From: Palsa-343 sp049671725
GTDB taxonomy: Bacteria > Acidobacteriota > Terriglobia > Terriglobales > Acidobacteriaceae
NCBI GenBank assembly: GCA_049671725.1
Contig: JBATVK010000097.1
Span: 20,777-84,776 of the forward strand
Direction: 5' to 3'
Length of the DNA: 64,000 nt
Under the pieces are notes generated by a model. The model was not told where the DNA came from and made no database searches. It saw only the letters and a list, made by a program, of their open reading frames with translations. Position numbers and translations under genes: made by a program. Below, in pieces: positions 48,017 through 56,848 of this stretch (position 1 is its first letter; each line of letters starts with the position of its first letter).

Positions 48017-48061
48017 CTGTACCCTGTACCCTGTACCCTGAGCCCTGTGCTCTGTCCTCTG
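48017..48061. repeat. Heptanucleotide tandem array CTGTACC-type (7 units)
   Basis: CTG occurs at 48017, 48024, 48031, 48038, 48045, 48052 and 48059, strictly every 7 bases. The first three units are exact CTGTACC; later units keep CTG and vary elsewhere. The array ends at the stop codon of the minus-strand thioredoxin-fold gene. Confidence 0.8.
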
Positions 48062-48063
48062 CC

Positions 48064-48618
48064 TCACCGCCACTTGATATTGCACCCGATGCTGGGCCGC
48101 TGGTCCTTCGCCACCGGCCGTCCCGCCGCCACCGCATCCATCGCCGCCCGCAGATCCTCGCCCGTCACCGGAATGCCACTGCCCGGCCGGCTTGAGTCCA
48201 GCTGGCCCCGGTAGACCAGTTTGCGCTGCCCGTCGAAGAGGAAGAAGTCGGGCGTGCAGGTCGCGTCATAAGCGCGCGCCACCTCCTGCGTCTCGTCGTA
48301 AAGGTAAGGAAAGACGAACCCCATGCTGCGAGCCTGCGCGGCCAGCCCTGCCGGCGCGTCGTCGGGATAGTTGTCCGCGTCGTTGGAGCTGATGGCGGCG
48401 ATCCCGATGCCGGACTTCTCGTAGTCCCGCCCCAGCCGCGCCAGCTCCTTCTCCACGTGCTTCACAAACGGGCAGTGCGCGCAGACAAACATCACCAGCA
48501 GCCCTTTCGGCCCGGCAATCGTGTCAGCGCTGTGAGCCGTGCCGTCGCGAACGTCCTTCAAAGAAAACGCAGGCGCAGAAGTGCCCAAAGCAAGCATCGC
48601 GGATTCGGTAGCAGCCAT
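48064..48618 (-). CDS. Thioredoxin-fold (AhpC/TSA-like) protein with CxxC
   Basis: A 184-residue cytosolic protein of the peroxiredoxin/thioredoxin superfamily. It has APAFSLKDV at the N-terminus and the CAHC active-site pair Cys46/Cys49 (VMFVCAHCPFVKHVE), followed by AAISSNDADNYPDD and a cis-Pro loop (CTPDFFLFD). This subgroup of single-domain thioredoxin-like proteins is common in soil bacteria; redox partners are unknown. ATG 48618 has AGGAG 7 bases upstream. The gene's 3' end touches the heptamer array. Confidence 0.88.
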   Translation of the reverse strand: MAATESAMLALGTSAPAFSLKDVRDGTAHSADTIAGPKGLLVMFVCAHCPFVKHVEKELARLGRDYEKSGIGIAAISSNDADNYPDDAPAGLAAQARSMGFVFPYLYDETQEVARAYDATCTPDFFLFDGQRKLVYRGQLDSSRPGSGIPVTGEDLRAAMDAVAAGRPVAKDQRPSIGCNIKWR

Positions 48619-48682
48619 AAAAACTCTCCTCCTGGACACTCTAGATTACCCCCGTATACCCAGGGTGTGGCTCTCGCTGGTA

Positions 48683-48711
48683 TTGACATCTGTACGTACA
48701 GATGCTAACCT
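48683..48711 (+). promoter_or_regulatory. BrnTA promoter with a perfect 16-bp palindromic operator
   Basis: TTGACA (48683-48688), 17 bases, TAACCT (48706-48711). The spacer is occupied by the perfect palindrome ATCTGTACGTACAGAT (48688-48703). Repression by the BrnA ribbon-helix-helix antitoxin, known for this family, would act by covering the promoter. Confidence 0.7.
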
Positions 48712-48728
48712 AATTTCAGGTGGCCGGG

Positions 48729-49070
48729 ATGCGGTTTGAGTACGACGAAGGGAAGAACCGGCAGAATCTAGCCAAACACGGCATCGATTTCGACACTGCT
48801 GCCATCGTCTTCGACGACCCTTGGGCTCTGACCCTGCGCGACGAAGCGCACGAAGATGAGGAGCGGTTCATCACTCTCGGCGAGATTGCGCCGGGCGTGG
48901 TTCTGTTTGTTGTCCACACATGTTTTGCCGCCGCGGACGGCGAGGAAGTAATTCGACTGGTTTCGGCTCGGGCCGCGACCAGTACGGAGCAAAGGAGATA
49001 TGAGGAAACTCACCAGAGAACAGAAGCGCCAGATCGCCACGGTCGCAGCAAAGACAGACGCCGACATTGA
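48729..49070 (+). CDS. brnT: BrnT-family toxin (DUF497)
   Basis: A 113-residue ribonuclease toxin of the RelE-like BrnT family: RFEYDEGKNRQNLAKHGIDF, then VFDDPWAL, DEERFITLG, LFVVHT and ending with the conserved SARAATSTEQRRYEE. The start is taken as ATG 48729, five bases after AGGTGG; GTG 48720 is in frame but lies inside that box. The last 71 bases overlap the antitoxin gene, a longer overlap than usual, giving an extra basic tail after RRYEE. Part of an autoregulated BrnT/BrnA operon. Confidence 0.9.
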   Translation: MRFEYDEGKNRQNLAKHGIDFDTAAIVFDDPWALTLRDEAHEDEERFITLGEIAPGVVLFVVHTCFAAADGEEVIRLVSARAATSTEQRRYEETHQRTEAPDRHGRSKDRRRH

Positions 49071-49281
49071 TTTGACGGAGATGCCGGAAGTCGTCGACTG
49101 GAGCCGTGCAGAGGTCGGTCGTTTTTTTCGTCCGGCGAAGAAGCCAGTAACCATGCGACTGGACGAAGATGTCGTCGCGTGGCTGAAGAGCTACGGGCGT
49201 GGCTATCAAACGCGCGCCAATTCTCTGCTGAGGCACGCCATGGAGAGCACACGAGAAACGAAAAGGCGGAAATCGGCGTAA
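49000..49281 (+). CDS. brnA: BrnA-family antitoxin
   Basis: A 93-residue antitoxin with the BrnA plan: an N-terminal region that wraps the toxin (VAAKTDADIDLTEMPEV), the ribbon-helix-helix core KPVTMRLDEDVVAWLKSYG, and GYQTRANSLLRHAM. It binds the promoter palindrome as a dimer in characterised systems. The start lies inside the toxin gene; AAGGAG is immediately upstream. Its downstream neighbour is the convergent orphan ATPase gene. Confidence 0.9.
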   Translation: MRKLTREQKRQIATVAAKTDADIDLTEMPEVVDWSRAEVGRFFRPAKKPVTMRLDEDVVAWLKSYGRGYQTRANSLLRHAMESTRETKRRKSA

Positions 49282-49314
49282 CTTTGTGAACTGCTGCGCG
49301 GTCGGCCGCAATCA

Positions 49315-50598
49315 TCACGCTCCCTTTGCCTCGGCGATGATTTCCTCCCAGGGCCACCTCACGGTTGAGTACCTCCTGTAAAGGAGTAGCTGCCTGTCCA
49401 CCACCGTCACCTCGCCTGTGGCTTCGTTGTATGCGAGCACCAAGCCTCGGCCCTCTTCGTCAACCTGAAGTTGCTCAAATCTTTCCAGTACAACCCGCAG
49501 ATTCCCCTTTTGAATTCGTGGTTCCCTGGCCGAGGCGTGCTGATAGACGTAATCAAGGCTCAGGCCTCGCAGCGCCAGCTCGTCCGGTGCATCGAGGATC
49601 ACGGCCATCGCATATGCGTATATTCCGGTAGAGTCTTTGCGCACTCGAATACCGCTAGAGACCCTTTTTGCAAATTGTTGATAGAGCGGGTTCAGTTGAT
49701 CGGCATACTGTAAAGCGGCTGCCTGAAGCGCCTCCCCTTCGGATACTATCCTCTTCTCATCGCACGTCTTCTGAATGCCGAGGACATCCAAGGTCTTGAG
49801 AGTAAGCGCCTGCAGGATACCGACGTTCCCATAGCAGTCTATTACTGCGGAATCCGACAGCTCTTCCGTGAATTCTAAATTTAGGGCATCTCCACCCTTG
49901 TTTAGAACCCGCTTCAGATCGTCGCTGGACCAATAGATAGGAATCTCGTCTACTCGCCCGCTCAGGTCTGGATTCAGATAAATGAGCATATTGCTCTGAC
50001 TCCAGACGCCGATGATTACGACAAACACGCCGTAATCCCAGAGAGCCTTCAAATCGAAGGCGATCTTCTTTCTTTCGTTCACAGATAGGTAGTGAAAGTC
50101 TTCGATAACGAGGCGCCTGCCGGAGGCTGCAATAAGCTCAGCGACAAATCGAAGATCTGTGACATCATGCCCAGCTGGCTTTTCTCGAGTCTCCTTGCCG
50201 CCCTCCCCCTCAAGCCCTGCCTTTACCGATGCAGTGGCTCCGATCACTTTCGCGAGAAGGCCTTCTCCAAGCCCAGCCTCAGCTTTGAGATGCCCCGTTA
50301 TTTTTCCGGAGATAGTGTCATCGAGCACCAGCTTGATGCCCAGCTGGGAGAGGGCGTCTATGTATAGGTCATGCGCGCCACGATCAAGGCGGCACTGAAC
50401 AGTAAGTGCATTTGGGATATTGCGCTGACGTAGCCACGATTTCCCACATTTCGACTCTCCCCGTAGGGCGATGTGCTGTGGGCGATCAAGTAGCATTTTG
50501 ATCTGCTCATCGAGCGCGCCACGATCGACATAAGAATCTGGAAGGACCGTGTTACTGATGCCAAAAACCTGATACGTCCGTCTGACCTCTCCATGCAT
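49315..50598 (-). CDS. Orphan P-loop ATPase (AAA/STAND-like), probable accessory gene
   Basis: A 427-residue protein with Walker A GESKCGKS (47-54) and Walker B RLVIEDFHYL (Asp167), followed by helical segments (SSDDLKRVL, NVGILQALTLKTLDVLG) and a C-terminal part with winged-helix-like patterns (LRVVLERFEQLQVDEEG). Codon use is visibly more AT-rich than in neighbouring genes, which suggests transfer. The design, an isolated ATP-binding protein next to a toxin-antitoxin pair, recalls stand-alone ATPases found in defence islands, but no effector domain is recognised. GGTGA precedes the ATG weakly. Confidence 0.72.
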   Translation of the reverse strand: MHGEVRRTYQVFGISNTVLPDSYVDRGALDEQIKMLLDRPQHIALRGESKCGKSWLRQRNIPNALTVQCRLDRGAHDLYIDALSQLGIKLVLDDTISGKITGHLKAEAGLGEGLLAKVIGATASVKAGLEGEGGKETREKPAGHDVTDLRFVAELIAASGRRLVIEDFHYLSVNERKKIAFDLKALWDYGVFVVIIGVWSQSNMLIYLNPDLSGRVDEIPIYWSSDDLKRVLNKGGDALNLEFTEELSDSAVIDCYGNVGILQALTLKTLDVLGIQKTCDEKRIVSEGEALQAAALQYADQLNPLYQQFAKRVSSGIRVRKDSTGIYAYAMAVILDAPDELALRGLSLDYVYQHASAREPRIQKGNLRVVLERFEQLQVDEEGRGLVLAYNEATGEVTVVDRQLLLYRRYSTVRWPWEEIIAEAKGA

Positions 50599-50617
50599 GT
50601 GCGTTCACCCGGTAAAT

Positions 50618-50644
50618 CGCGAATTATTAACTTCGCGTAGTATA
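50618..50644 (-). promoter_or_regulatory. Candidate promoter and inverted repeat of the ATPase gene
   Basis: CGCGAA (50618-50623) and TTCGCG (50632-50637) are perfect arms with an 8-base AT-rich spacer, directly downstream of a -10-like TATACT on the minus strand (50639-50644). This is the right place for a repressor site. Confidence 0.4.
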
Positions 50645-50672
50645 TGTCCGAAACACAGGAGCCGGGCCCAGC

Positions 50673-51707
50673 CTAGAACAATCCCCCCTGCTTCCCCGGC
50701 AAAGGTATCCCAAAATGCTCATACGCCAGCCGCGTAGCGCAGCGCCCCCGCGGCGTCCGATCCAGAAATCCAATCTGGATCAGAAACGGTTCGCACACCT
50801 CTTCAAGCGCGTCTTCTTCCTCGGCTAAGGTCGCCGCGAGCGTGCCCAGCCCCACCGGCCCTCCCTGGTACTTCTCGATGATCGCCAGCAGCAGCCGCCG
50901 GTCCAGCTCGTCGAAGCCGTGCGCATCCACTCCCAGCATGGCCAGCGCCTGCGACGCCGTCTCGTGATCGATGCGTCCCGGCCCCCGCACCTGCGCGTAG
51001 TCCCGCACCCGCCGCAGCAGCCGGTTGGCGATGCGCGGAGTCCCGCGCGAGCGCATGGCGATCTCCGCCGCGCCGTCCTGATCGATCTCGATGCCCAGCA
51101 CTTCCGCCGACCGCGTCACGATGTAGCGCAGATCGTCGTCGGAGTAGAAATCCAGCCGCAGCAAAATCCCGAACCGCGAGCGCAGCGGCGAGCTCAGCAG
51201 CCCCGGCCTGGTCGTCGCCGCCACAAACGTGAACGGCTTCAGCTCCATCACGTGTGTCCGCGCCGCCGGGCCCTGCCCGATCACGATGTCCAGCTTGTAG
51301 TCCTCGAGCGCCGTGTACAGCTTCTCCATCAAAACCGGCTGCAGTCGATGAATTTCGTCGAGGAACAGCACCTGCCGCTCGCGCAGGTTAGTCAGGATCG
51401 CGGTCAGGTCCCCCTGGATTTGCAGCGCCGGCCCCGAAGTCTGCTGGAACGGAACATCAAGCTCATTGGCGAGGATCGACGCCAGCGTGGTTTTTCCCAG
51501 CCCCGGCGGCCCCGACAGCAGCACGTGGTCGAGCGCTTCGCCGCGCGCGCGCGCCGCCTCCAGCGCGATGGCCAGCTGATCCTTCACCTTCTCCTGGCCG
51601 ATAAATTCCTGCAGCCGCCGCGGGCGCAGCTTCAGCTCAAACGAGTTTTCGTCTTCGGCGCGGGCGGCGCTGACCAGGCGCTCAGGGTCCTCACGGGTAT
51701 GCGGCAT
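50673..51707 (-). CDS. ruvB: Holliday junction branch migration helicase RuvB
   Basis: A 344-residue AAA+ motor that with RuvA drives branch migration during recombinational repair. It has the N-terminal LRPRRLQEFIGQEKVKDQL, Walker A GPPGLGKTTLA, Walker B LFLDEIHRL, the sensor/arginine-finger region ATTRPGLLSSPLRSRFG, and a winged-helix C-terminus (PRIANRLLRRVRDYAQV, FLDRTPRGRCATRLAYEHFG). The length is normal. ruvA and ruvC are not adjacent. Confidence 0.97.
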   Translation of the reverse strand: MPHTREDPERLVSAARAEDENSFELKLRPRRLQEFIGQEKVKDQLAIALEAARARGEALDHVLLSGPPGLGKTTLASILANELDVPFQQTSGPALQIQGDLTAILTNLRERQVLFLDEIHRLQPVLMEKLYTALEDYKLDIVIGQGPAARTHVMELKPFTFVAATTRPGLLSSPLRSRFGILLRLDFYSDDDLRYIVTRSAEVLGIEIDQDGAAEIAMRSRGTPRIANRLLRRVRDYAQVRGPGRIDHETASQALAMLGVDAHGFDELDRRLLLAIIEKYQGGPVGLGTLAATLAEEEDALEEVCEPFLIQIGFLDRTPRGRCATRLAYEHFGIPLPGKQGGLF

Positions 51708-51857
51708 TTGATTCGGAGTCTAAAAGTTCCGGAGAGCGGAAGCAATTGCGGAAACGCCCGGCGTCCGCCCCGGGTAACCCTCCCGCCCGCATTGCACGCT
51801 CAGCGCCCCTCGCGCCGATCCCTTCCCAGGCGTTGTCCAGCCCACACCAGTCGCTTC

Positions 51858-53504
51858 TCAGTGATGGAAATCGAGGCCGACCTGCGGAGACGACCGCGTC
51901 CCCGTTATCTTCACCGGAACCTCGGTTCCCGCCCCGTTCTTCGCAAAGAAAGGATCGACCGGCTTCAGCAGCCACGATTTCCATCCCGTCACCATCTGCG
52001 AAACGTGCGCGTCCAGACGCGCGGTGCCCGTAAAGTTCAGCGCTTCGCCGTCGAGCGTGTAATCCCCGCTCAGCGCCACTTCAGCGCCGGGAACGCGATA
52101 GTTCAGCGTGGAGATGGAGACCTTGCCGTTGGCCAGCGTGAAATTCCCCCGCATCTGCGAAGCCACATCCGCGGCAATGGCCTGCTGGCTATTGCCGTTC
52201 TTCATCGCATCGCCCTCCTGCTGCGCCTCCTTTGGTTTGCCTTGGCCGCGCAGGCTCAGCTCGTCGACTTTGTTTTGAATCTTGTCGCTGGTGAAGTGGA
52301 TCCCGTCCAGGCTAAACGTCCCCTTCAGTTGCAGCTTGTCCACCACTGACTCGTCGCCTGGCGGAATGTTGAATCCGGCATGGATCTCCACCTGCCCGTT
52401 CATCAGCGGTTGCGCGGACTTAACGGCCAGCTCCAGCAAATCCTGGATGCGCCCCGGATCGACCGTGAACTTCAGTCGGATGTCCCGGCCCTTCTGCCCT
52501 GGAACGTGGGCCACATCGCCTGAGGCCACGATGTGCGTCTGCTCCAGCCATGCGTCCACCGGCTCAAGGTGCGTGTCGCCGTTGGTGCCGTCCACGATCG
52601 CGTGGAACTTGGTCTTCAGAGACATCGGGTGATCCGCCGTGGAGAGCCGGAAATCGGGAGTGGTCGTCTCCCCGTCAACCACGATCTCGTTCAGCTTGCC
52701 CGAGTAATTTCCCGTGGACGCAAGCATCCCGCCGATGCCCTTAATGGTGCTCAAATTCGCATTCGTGAACGAATAGCGCCCGTCCACCGGCGTGTCCCCC
52801 GGGCTGTCTGCATCGAACGGACCGAAGTCGCCGGTGGAGTCGATGTTGCCCAGCGGCTTCGGATTGATGAGCGTAGCGTGGAATTTCATCGCGCGGCCAG
52901 GGCCGACGCTGTGCAGGGTGAGCTGGTGAATCACAAACGTGAGCGGAACTTTGGAGGTGTCATGATTCTCAAAGACCAGCCGTGCCTGGTCGACGCGGAT
53001 CTCGCCCACCAGGATCTTCATGCCGCTCTGGCTCCCACCGCCTCCTGGGTTCGAGTTTCCTTCCAGATGCGGCATGTTGCCGCGCTGGCTCTTGGGCGGC
53101 AGATGGATCTCCAGACCGCTCACCTGCACGTGGTTGATGTAAAGAGGCGTCCGGAAAAGCTGCCGCCAGTTCAGCACGTGAAAATAAAACCGGTCCACCT
53201 GGATCAGCGGTTCGCTCATCGCAAGATGGTTAGGGTAGAGTTTCAGGCCGGTGCCGGAGACCTCGAAGCCCTTCAGCACCGAGACCTGGAATTTAGCCAG
53301 CTCCACGCGGCTGTCAAACCGGCTGCTCAGCGTGTCGACCACTTTGCTTTTCAGAATCGGTCCGGCGTGGTGCAGCACAATATCGCCCGCGATCAGGATC
53401 GCAATGAGGAGCAGGCCGAGGATGGAGCCGGTCCAGATCAATACCCTGCGCAGTGTACTGCGCGGACGCCGGCTGTTGGGCGAATCGTTCCGGGGTTCAT
53501 TCAC
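51858..53504 (-). CDS. AsmA-like membrane-anchored protein
   Basis: A 548-residue protein with one N-terminal membrane helix (LIWTGSILGLLLIAILIAG) and a long periplasmic part rich in beta strands, as in AsmA/TamB-like lipid-transport bridge proteins (SSRFDSRVELAKFQVSVLKG near the N-terminus, LNFTGTARLDAHVSQMVTGW near the C-terminus). GTG 53504 is selected because AAAGG lies about 9 bases upstream and the membrane helix then falls at residues 21-43. It probably acts in outer-membrane lipid or protein assembly. It stands alone, divergent from trehalase. Confidence 0.78.
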   Translation of the reverse strand: MNEPRNDSPNSRRPRSTLRRVLIWTGSILGLLLIAILIAGDIVLHHAGPILKSKVVDTLSSRFDSRVELAKFQVSVLKGFEVSGTGLKLYPNHLAMSEPLIQVDRFYFHVLNWRQLFRTPLYINHVQVSGLEIHLPPKSQRGNMPHLEGNSNPGGGGSQSGMKILVGEIRVDQARLVFENHDTSKVPLTFVIHQLTLHSVGPGRAMKFHATLINPKPLGNIDSTGDFGPFDADSPGDTPVDGRYSFTNANLSTIKGIGGMLASTGNYSGKLNEIVVDGETTTPDFRLSTADHPMSLKTKFHAIVDGTNGDTHLEPVDAWLEQTHIVASGDVAHVPGQKGRDIRLKFTVDPGRIQDLLELAVKSAQPLMNGQVEIHAGFNIPPGDESVVDKLQLKGTFSLDGIHFTSDKIQNKVDELSLRGQGKPKEAQQEGDAMKNGNSQQAIAADVASQMRGNFTLANGKVSISTLNYRVPGAEVALSGDYTLDGEALNFTGTARLDAHVSQMVTGWKSWLLKPVDPFFAKNGAGTEVPVKITGTRSSPQVGLDFHH

Positions 53505-53617
53505 GTTTCGGGCCTTTCGAGAGATGGCAGTAGAAACAGCGCAGCGCAGGCTTCTTTCACTTAGAACCAATTCTGCGGCATCAGGCTGCCATAGAATCAG
53601 CAATTTCGGAGTTAAAC

Positions 53618-55321
53618 ATGCGGGAAAGAGCAGGGAAGAGCAGCAGACCACGCACAGCGTGGCTCATCACCATCGCGTTGGCGTTGTGCACCGCGGTGGG
53701 AGCCGTTGCCCAACAGACGCCATCCGCACTCGCACCGCCCATCGACGGCTATATTCGTCAGGCGTGGACAACCCTGCGGCGCTCGATGAACGACTGCGCC
53801 TCTCTGGTCGATCCCAAGGTGAAGACGCTGCCCATCCTCTATCTCCCCGCGGATTTCCCCGAGCCGCCCGCCGTCGCCGCGCTTCCGGCGCGTTGCGGCG
53901 TGCGCGTGGAGCGCCTGCCGGTGAAGATCGAGCGCATGGGCCAGAAGTTGCCGCCCATCGCCCCCGGGCTCCTCTATCTGCCCAATCCCTACGTCGTCCC
54001 CGGCGGCCGCTTTAACGAGATGTATGGGTGGGACAGTTACTTCATCCTGCTGGGCCTCCTTCAGGACGGCCAACTCGATCTGGCGCGCGGCATCGTGGAG
54101 AACTTCTTCTTTGAGATCGAGCACTACGGCGGCATCCTGAATGCCAACCGCACCTACTATCTCACCCGTTCGCAGCCGCCCTTCCTCTCCTCCATGATCC
54201 GCGCGGTCTGGCATGCGGAAATGCAAGCCGGGCGCAAAGCCGAGGCGCAGGCGTGGCTCGCCCGCTCCTACGGATTCGCCCAGCGCGACCACGCCTTCTG
54301 GATGCTCCCGGCCATGCGCTCCGGCGACACCGGCCTCACCCGCTACTGGGATTTCGGCTCCGGTCCGGTTCCGGAAATGGGCGACGATCCCACCTACTAC
54401 CGCACCGTGATTCGCTGGCTGCTGGCCCATCCCGCCGTGCACACCGCTTACCTGGTCGACGGTCCCGCAAATCCCACCCCCGCAGACTGGAAACGCCTCG
54501 CCGCCATCAGCTGCGACCCCGCGGCCTCGACAATCTGCGCGCGCGAGCACGTCGGAACGCACTGGCTCACAAAGGATTTCTACAAAGGCGACCGCGCCAT
54601 GCGCGAGTCCGGCTTCGACACCACCTTTCGCTTCGGGCCGTTCGGCGGATCGACCCAGAACTACGCACCGGTCGGTCTGAATGCGCTGCTCTTCAAGGTT
54701 GAGAACGATCTCGCCTGGATGGCGGATCAGCTCAGCCGCACCAACGACGCCAAACAGTGGCGCGCGGAAGCCCAGGCGCGCCGCGCCGCCATGGATCGCT
54801 ACCTGTGGGATCCGCGGCAAGGCATGTACTTCGACTACGATTTTCTGACCCGGCAACGTTCCACCTATAACTACCTGACGGCTTTCTACCCGCTGTGGGC
54901 AGGTGCGGCGAGCGCCGATCAGGCGCGGAGGCTGGAGGCGCATCTGAACCTGTTCGAGAAAAAGGACGGACTGGCCATGAGCACCACCGATTCCGGCGAG
55001 CAGTGGGATTCGCCCTACGGATGGGCCCCCACAACGTGGCTGGCGGTCAGGGGCATGGCGAACTTCGGTGACATCGAAGACGCCTCGCGAGTGGCGCGCG
55101 CATTCACGGCAACGGTGCGGGATAACTTTGACCGTGAAGGGACGATCCGCGAAAAGTACAACGTGGTGACCGGGTCGTCAACCTTCCACGCGACCGCCGG
55201 ATACAGCCAGAACGTAGTAGGGTTTGGCTGGACGAATGCCGTGTATCTTAAGCTGGAAGATCTGCTGCGCGCGTCCGGCGCGAAGCAGGCCGCACCGGAC
55301 GCCGGGAGTAGTTCGAAATGA
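53618..55321 (+). CDS. treA: Periplasmic trehalase, GH37
   Basis: A 567-residue exported enzyme that hydrolyses trehalose to two glucoses. It has a signal peptide (AWLITIALALCTAVGAVAQ). Trehalase signature 1, PGGRFNEMYGWDSYF, begins at Pro128, and signature 2, QWDSPYGWAP, lies near residue 463. The GSTQNYAPVGLNALLFK region and terminal GFGWTNAVYL are also family marks. GGAG lies upstream of ATG. It allows external trehalose to be used as carbon source or osmolyte control. It is followed by an unrelated DUF2252 gene. Confidence 0.95.
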   Translation: MRERAGKSSRPRTAWLITIALALCTAVGAVAQQTPSALAPPIDGYIRQAWTTLRRSMNDCASLVDPKVKTLPILYLPADFPEPPAVAALPARCGVRVERLPVKIERMGQKLPPIAPGLLYLPNPYVVPGGRFNEMYGWDSYFILLGLLQDGQLDLARGIVENFFFEIEHYGGILNANRTYYLTRSQPPFLSSMIRAVWHAEMQAGRKAEAQAWLARSYGFAQRDHAFWMLPAMRSGDTGLTRYWDFGSGPVPEMGDDPTYYRTVIRWLLAHPAVHTAYLVDGPANPTPADWKRLAAISCDPAASTICAREHVGTHWLTKDFYKGDRAMRESGFDTTFRFGPFGGSTQNYAPVGLNALLFKVENDLAWMADQLSRTNDAKQWRAEAQARRAAMDRYLWDPRQGMYFDYDFLTRQRSTYNYLTAFYPLWAGAASADQARRLEAHLNLFEKKDGLAMSTTDSGEQWDSPYGWAPTTWLAVRGMANFGDIEDASRVARAFTATVRDNFDREGTIREKYNVVTGSSTFHATAGYSQNVVGFGWTNAVYLKLEDLLRASGAKQAAPDAGSSSK

Positions 55322-55432
55322 GCCGCGGTGCGAGATGTTGCCATGCGGGAAGGGAAGAGTCGCGCCATTGGTGCAGGTCCCGGCGATTTGTAATCGCTCG
55401 CGGAACGTTGTAGCGTCGCATCTGACACCAAG

Positions 55433-56716
55433 ATGCCCCATCATCCTTCATCCCAGGAACGCCGTGCGCTCGGCCAGGCGCGCCGCAAGCAGGTGCACCG
55501 CCAGGACCACGCGCATTGGGACGCAAAGCTGCGCCGCCACGATCCGCTGCGGCTCATCGACGAGTCGATGCGCGGGCGCATCCCGCAACTGGTCACGCTC
55601 AAGTACGAGCGCATGCTCGCTTCGCCCTTCGGCTTCTTTCGCGGCGCGGTTCCCGCCATGGCTGCCGACCTCGCGCTGCTGCCCCACACCGGCATCGTGA
55701 ACCAGATCTGCGGCGATGCCCACGTGCGCAACCTCGGCGCCTTTGCCGCGCCAGACGGCCGCCTGCTCTTCGACATCAACGACTTCGACGAGACCATTCG
55801 CGGCCCCTTCGAGTGGGACCTCAAGCGCCTGGCCACCAGCCTCGTCCTCGCCGGCCGCGAAACCGGCGCTCGCGATCTGCGCGAAGCGGTGCTGCGCTTC
55901 GTCGCCGCCTATCAGAAGCTGGTTGGCACCCTGGCGCGGATGCCCGTCATCGATGTGGCTCGCTATCAGGTCCACCGCCTGCAGCGCATCTCGCCCATAT
56001 CCGACGCCCTGCTCAAGGCCGAGCGCGCAACGCCTCTGCATACCCTGGAGGCGCTGACCGAGGAAGGGAAGCACGGTCGCGTTTTCCGCAGTGAGCCGCC
56101 GCTGCTGCGTCGCCTCACCCCGCAGCAGGCGCGGCCCGTGCTCGCTTCGCTCAAGCCGTATCGCGAATGCCTCTTACCCGAGCGGCAGCATTTCCTGGCG
56201 CAATACCGCCCCCGCGACGTGGCCTTCAAGGTGGTCGGCACCGGAAGCGTGGGCTTGCGCGACTACCTCGTCTTCCTCGAAGGCAACGGCCCCCGCGACC
56301 CTCTCTTCCTGCAGATCAAGGAGCAGCCCGGCTCCGCCTACGCTCCCTACTTGCCGGCAGCCGTCGGGCCCACGCATCAGGGCCGCCGCGTGGCTGACGG
56401 ACAGCGCGCCATGCAGTTCGCCTCCGACCCCTTTCTGGGATGGACCACCATCGCCAGCCGCGAGTATCTGGTGCGCCAGCTCAACGATCACAAGGGAAGC
56501 ATTGAGATCGACGACCTGAAAGGACAGGGTCTCATCGACTACGCGGAAATGTGTGGTGATCTGCTGGCCCGCGGCCATGCGCGCTCCGGCGACGCCTGCC
56601 TTCTCGCCGGATATCTCGGCAGCGGCGAAAAGTTTGCCGCCGCGATCGCCAAATTTGCCAACGCCTACTCCGACCAGACCGAGGCCGACTGGAAGGAACT
56701 GAAAAAGAAACGCTGA
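55433..56716 (+). CDS. DUF2252 family protein
   Basis: A 427-residue cytosolic protein. Conserved family motifs are present: RMLASPFGFFRGAVPAMAAD, QICGDAHVRNLGAF and FDINDFDETIRGPFEWDLKR, and near the C-terminus GHARSGDACLLAGYLGSG. The GDAHxxN and DFDE motifs recall the catalytic loop and metal-binding residues of kinase-like (aminoglycoside phosphotransferase) folds; this is a family-level resemblance. No substrate is known. The N-terminus is His/Arg-rich. Confidence 0.85.
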   Translation: MPHHPSSQERRALGQARRKQVHRQDHAHWDAKLRRHDPLRLIDESMRGRIPQLVTLKYERMLASPFGFFRGAVPAMAADLALLPHTGIVNQICGDAHVRNLGAFAAPDGRLLFDINDFDETIRGPFEWDLKRLATSLVLAGRETGARDLREAVLRFVAAYQKLVGTLARMPVIDVARYQVHRLQRISPISDALLKAERATPLHTLEALTEEGKHGRVFRSEPPLLRRLTPQQARPVLASLKPYRECLLPERQHFLAQYRPRDVAFKVVGTGSVGLRDYLVFLEGNGPRDPLFLQIKEQPGSAYAPYLPAAVGPTHQGRRVADGQRAMQFASDPFLGWTTIASREYLVRQLNDHKGSIEIDDLKGQGLIDYAEMCGDLLARGHARSGDACLLAGYLGSGEKFAAAIAKFANAYSDQTEADWKELKKKR

Positions 56717-56848
56717 GCCGTGCTGGTGGCTGCCGGGATCCGCGCAGCTCGCCAACCTCCGCTGACCACTTGCGCGGCTGCCTGTCGTGACCCTGCCGAT
56801 TTTTGCTATGCTTCCTGTCAGCGTACGTTCCGGCAACGGAGGTGTGCG

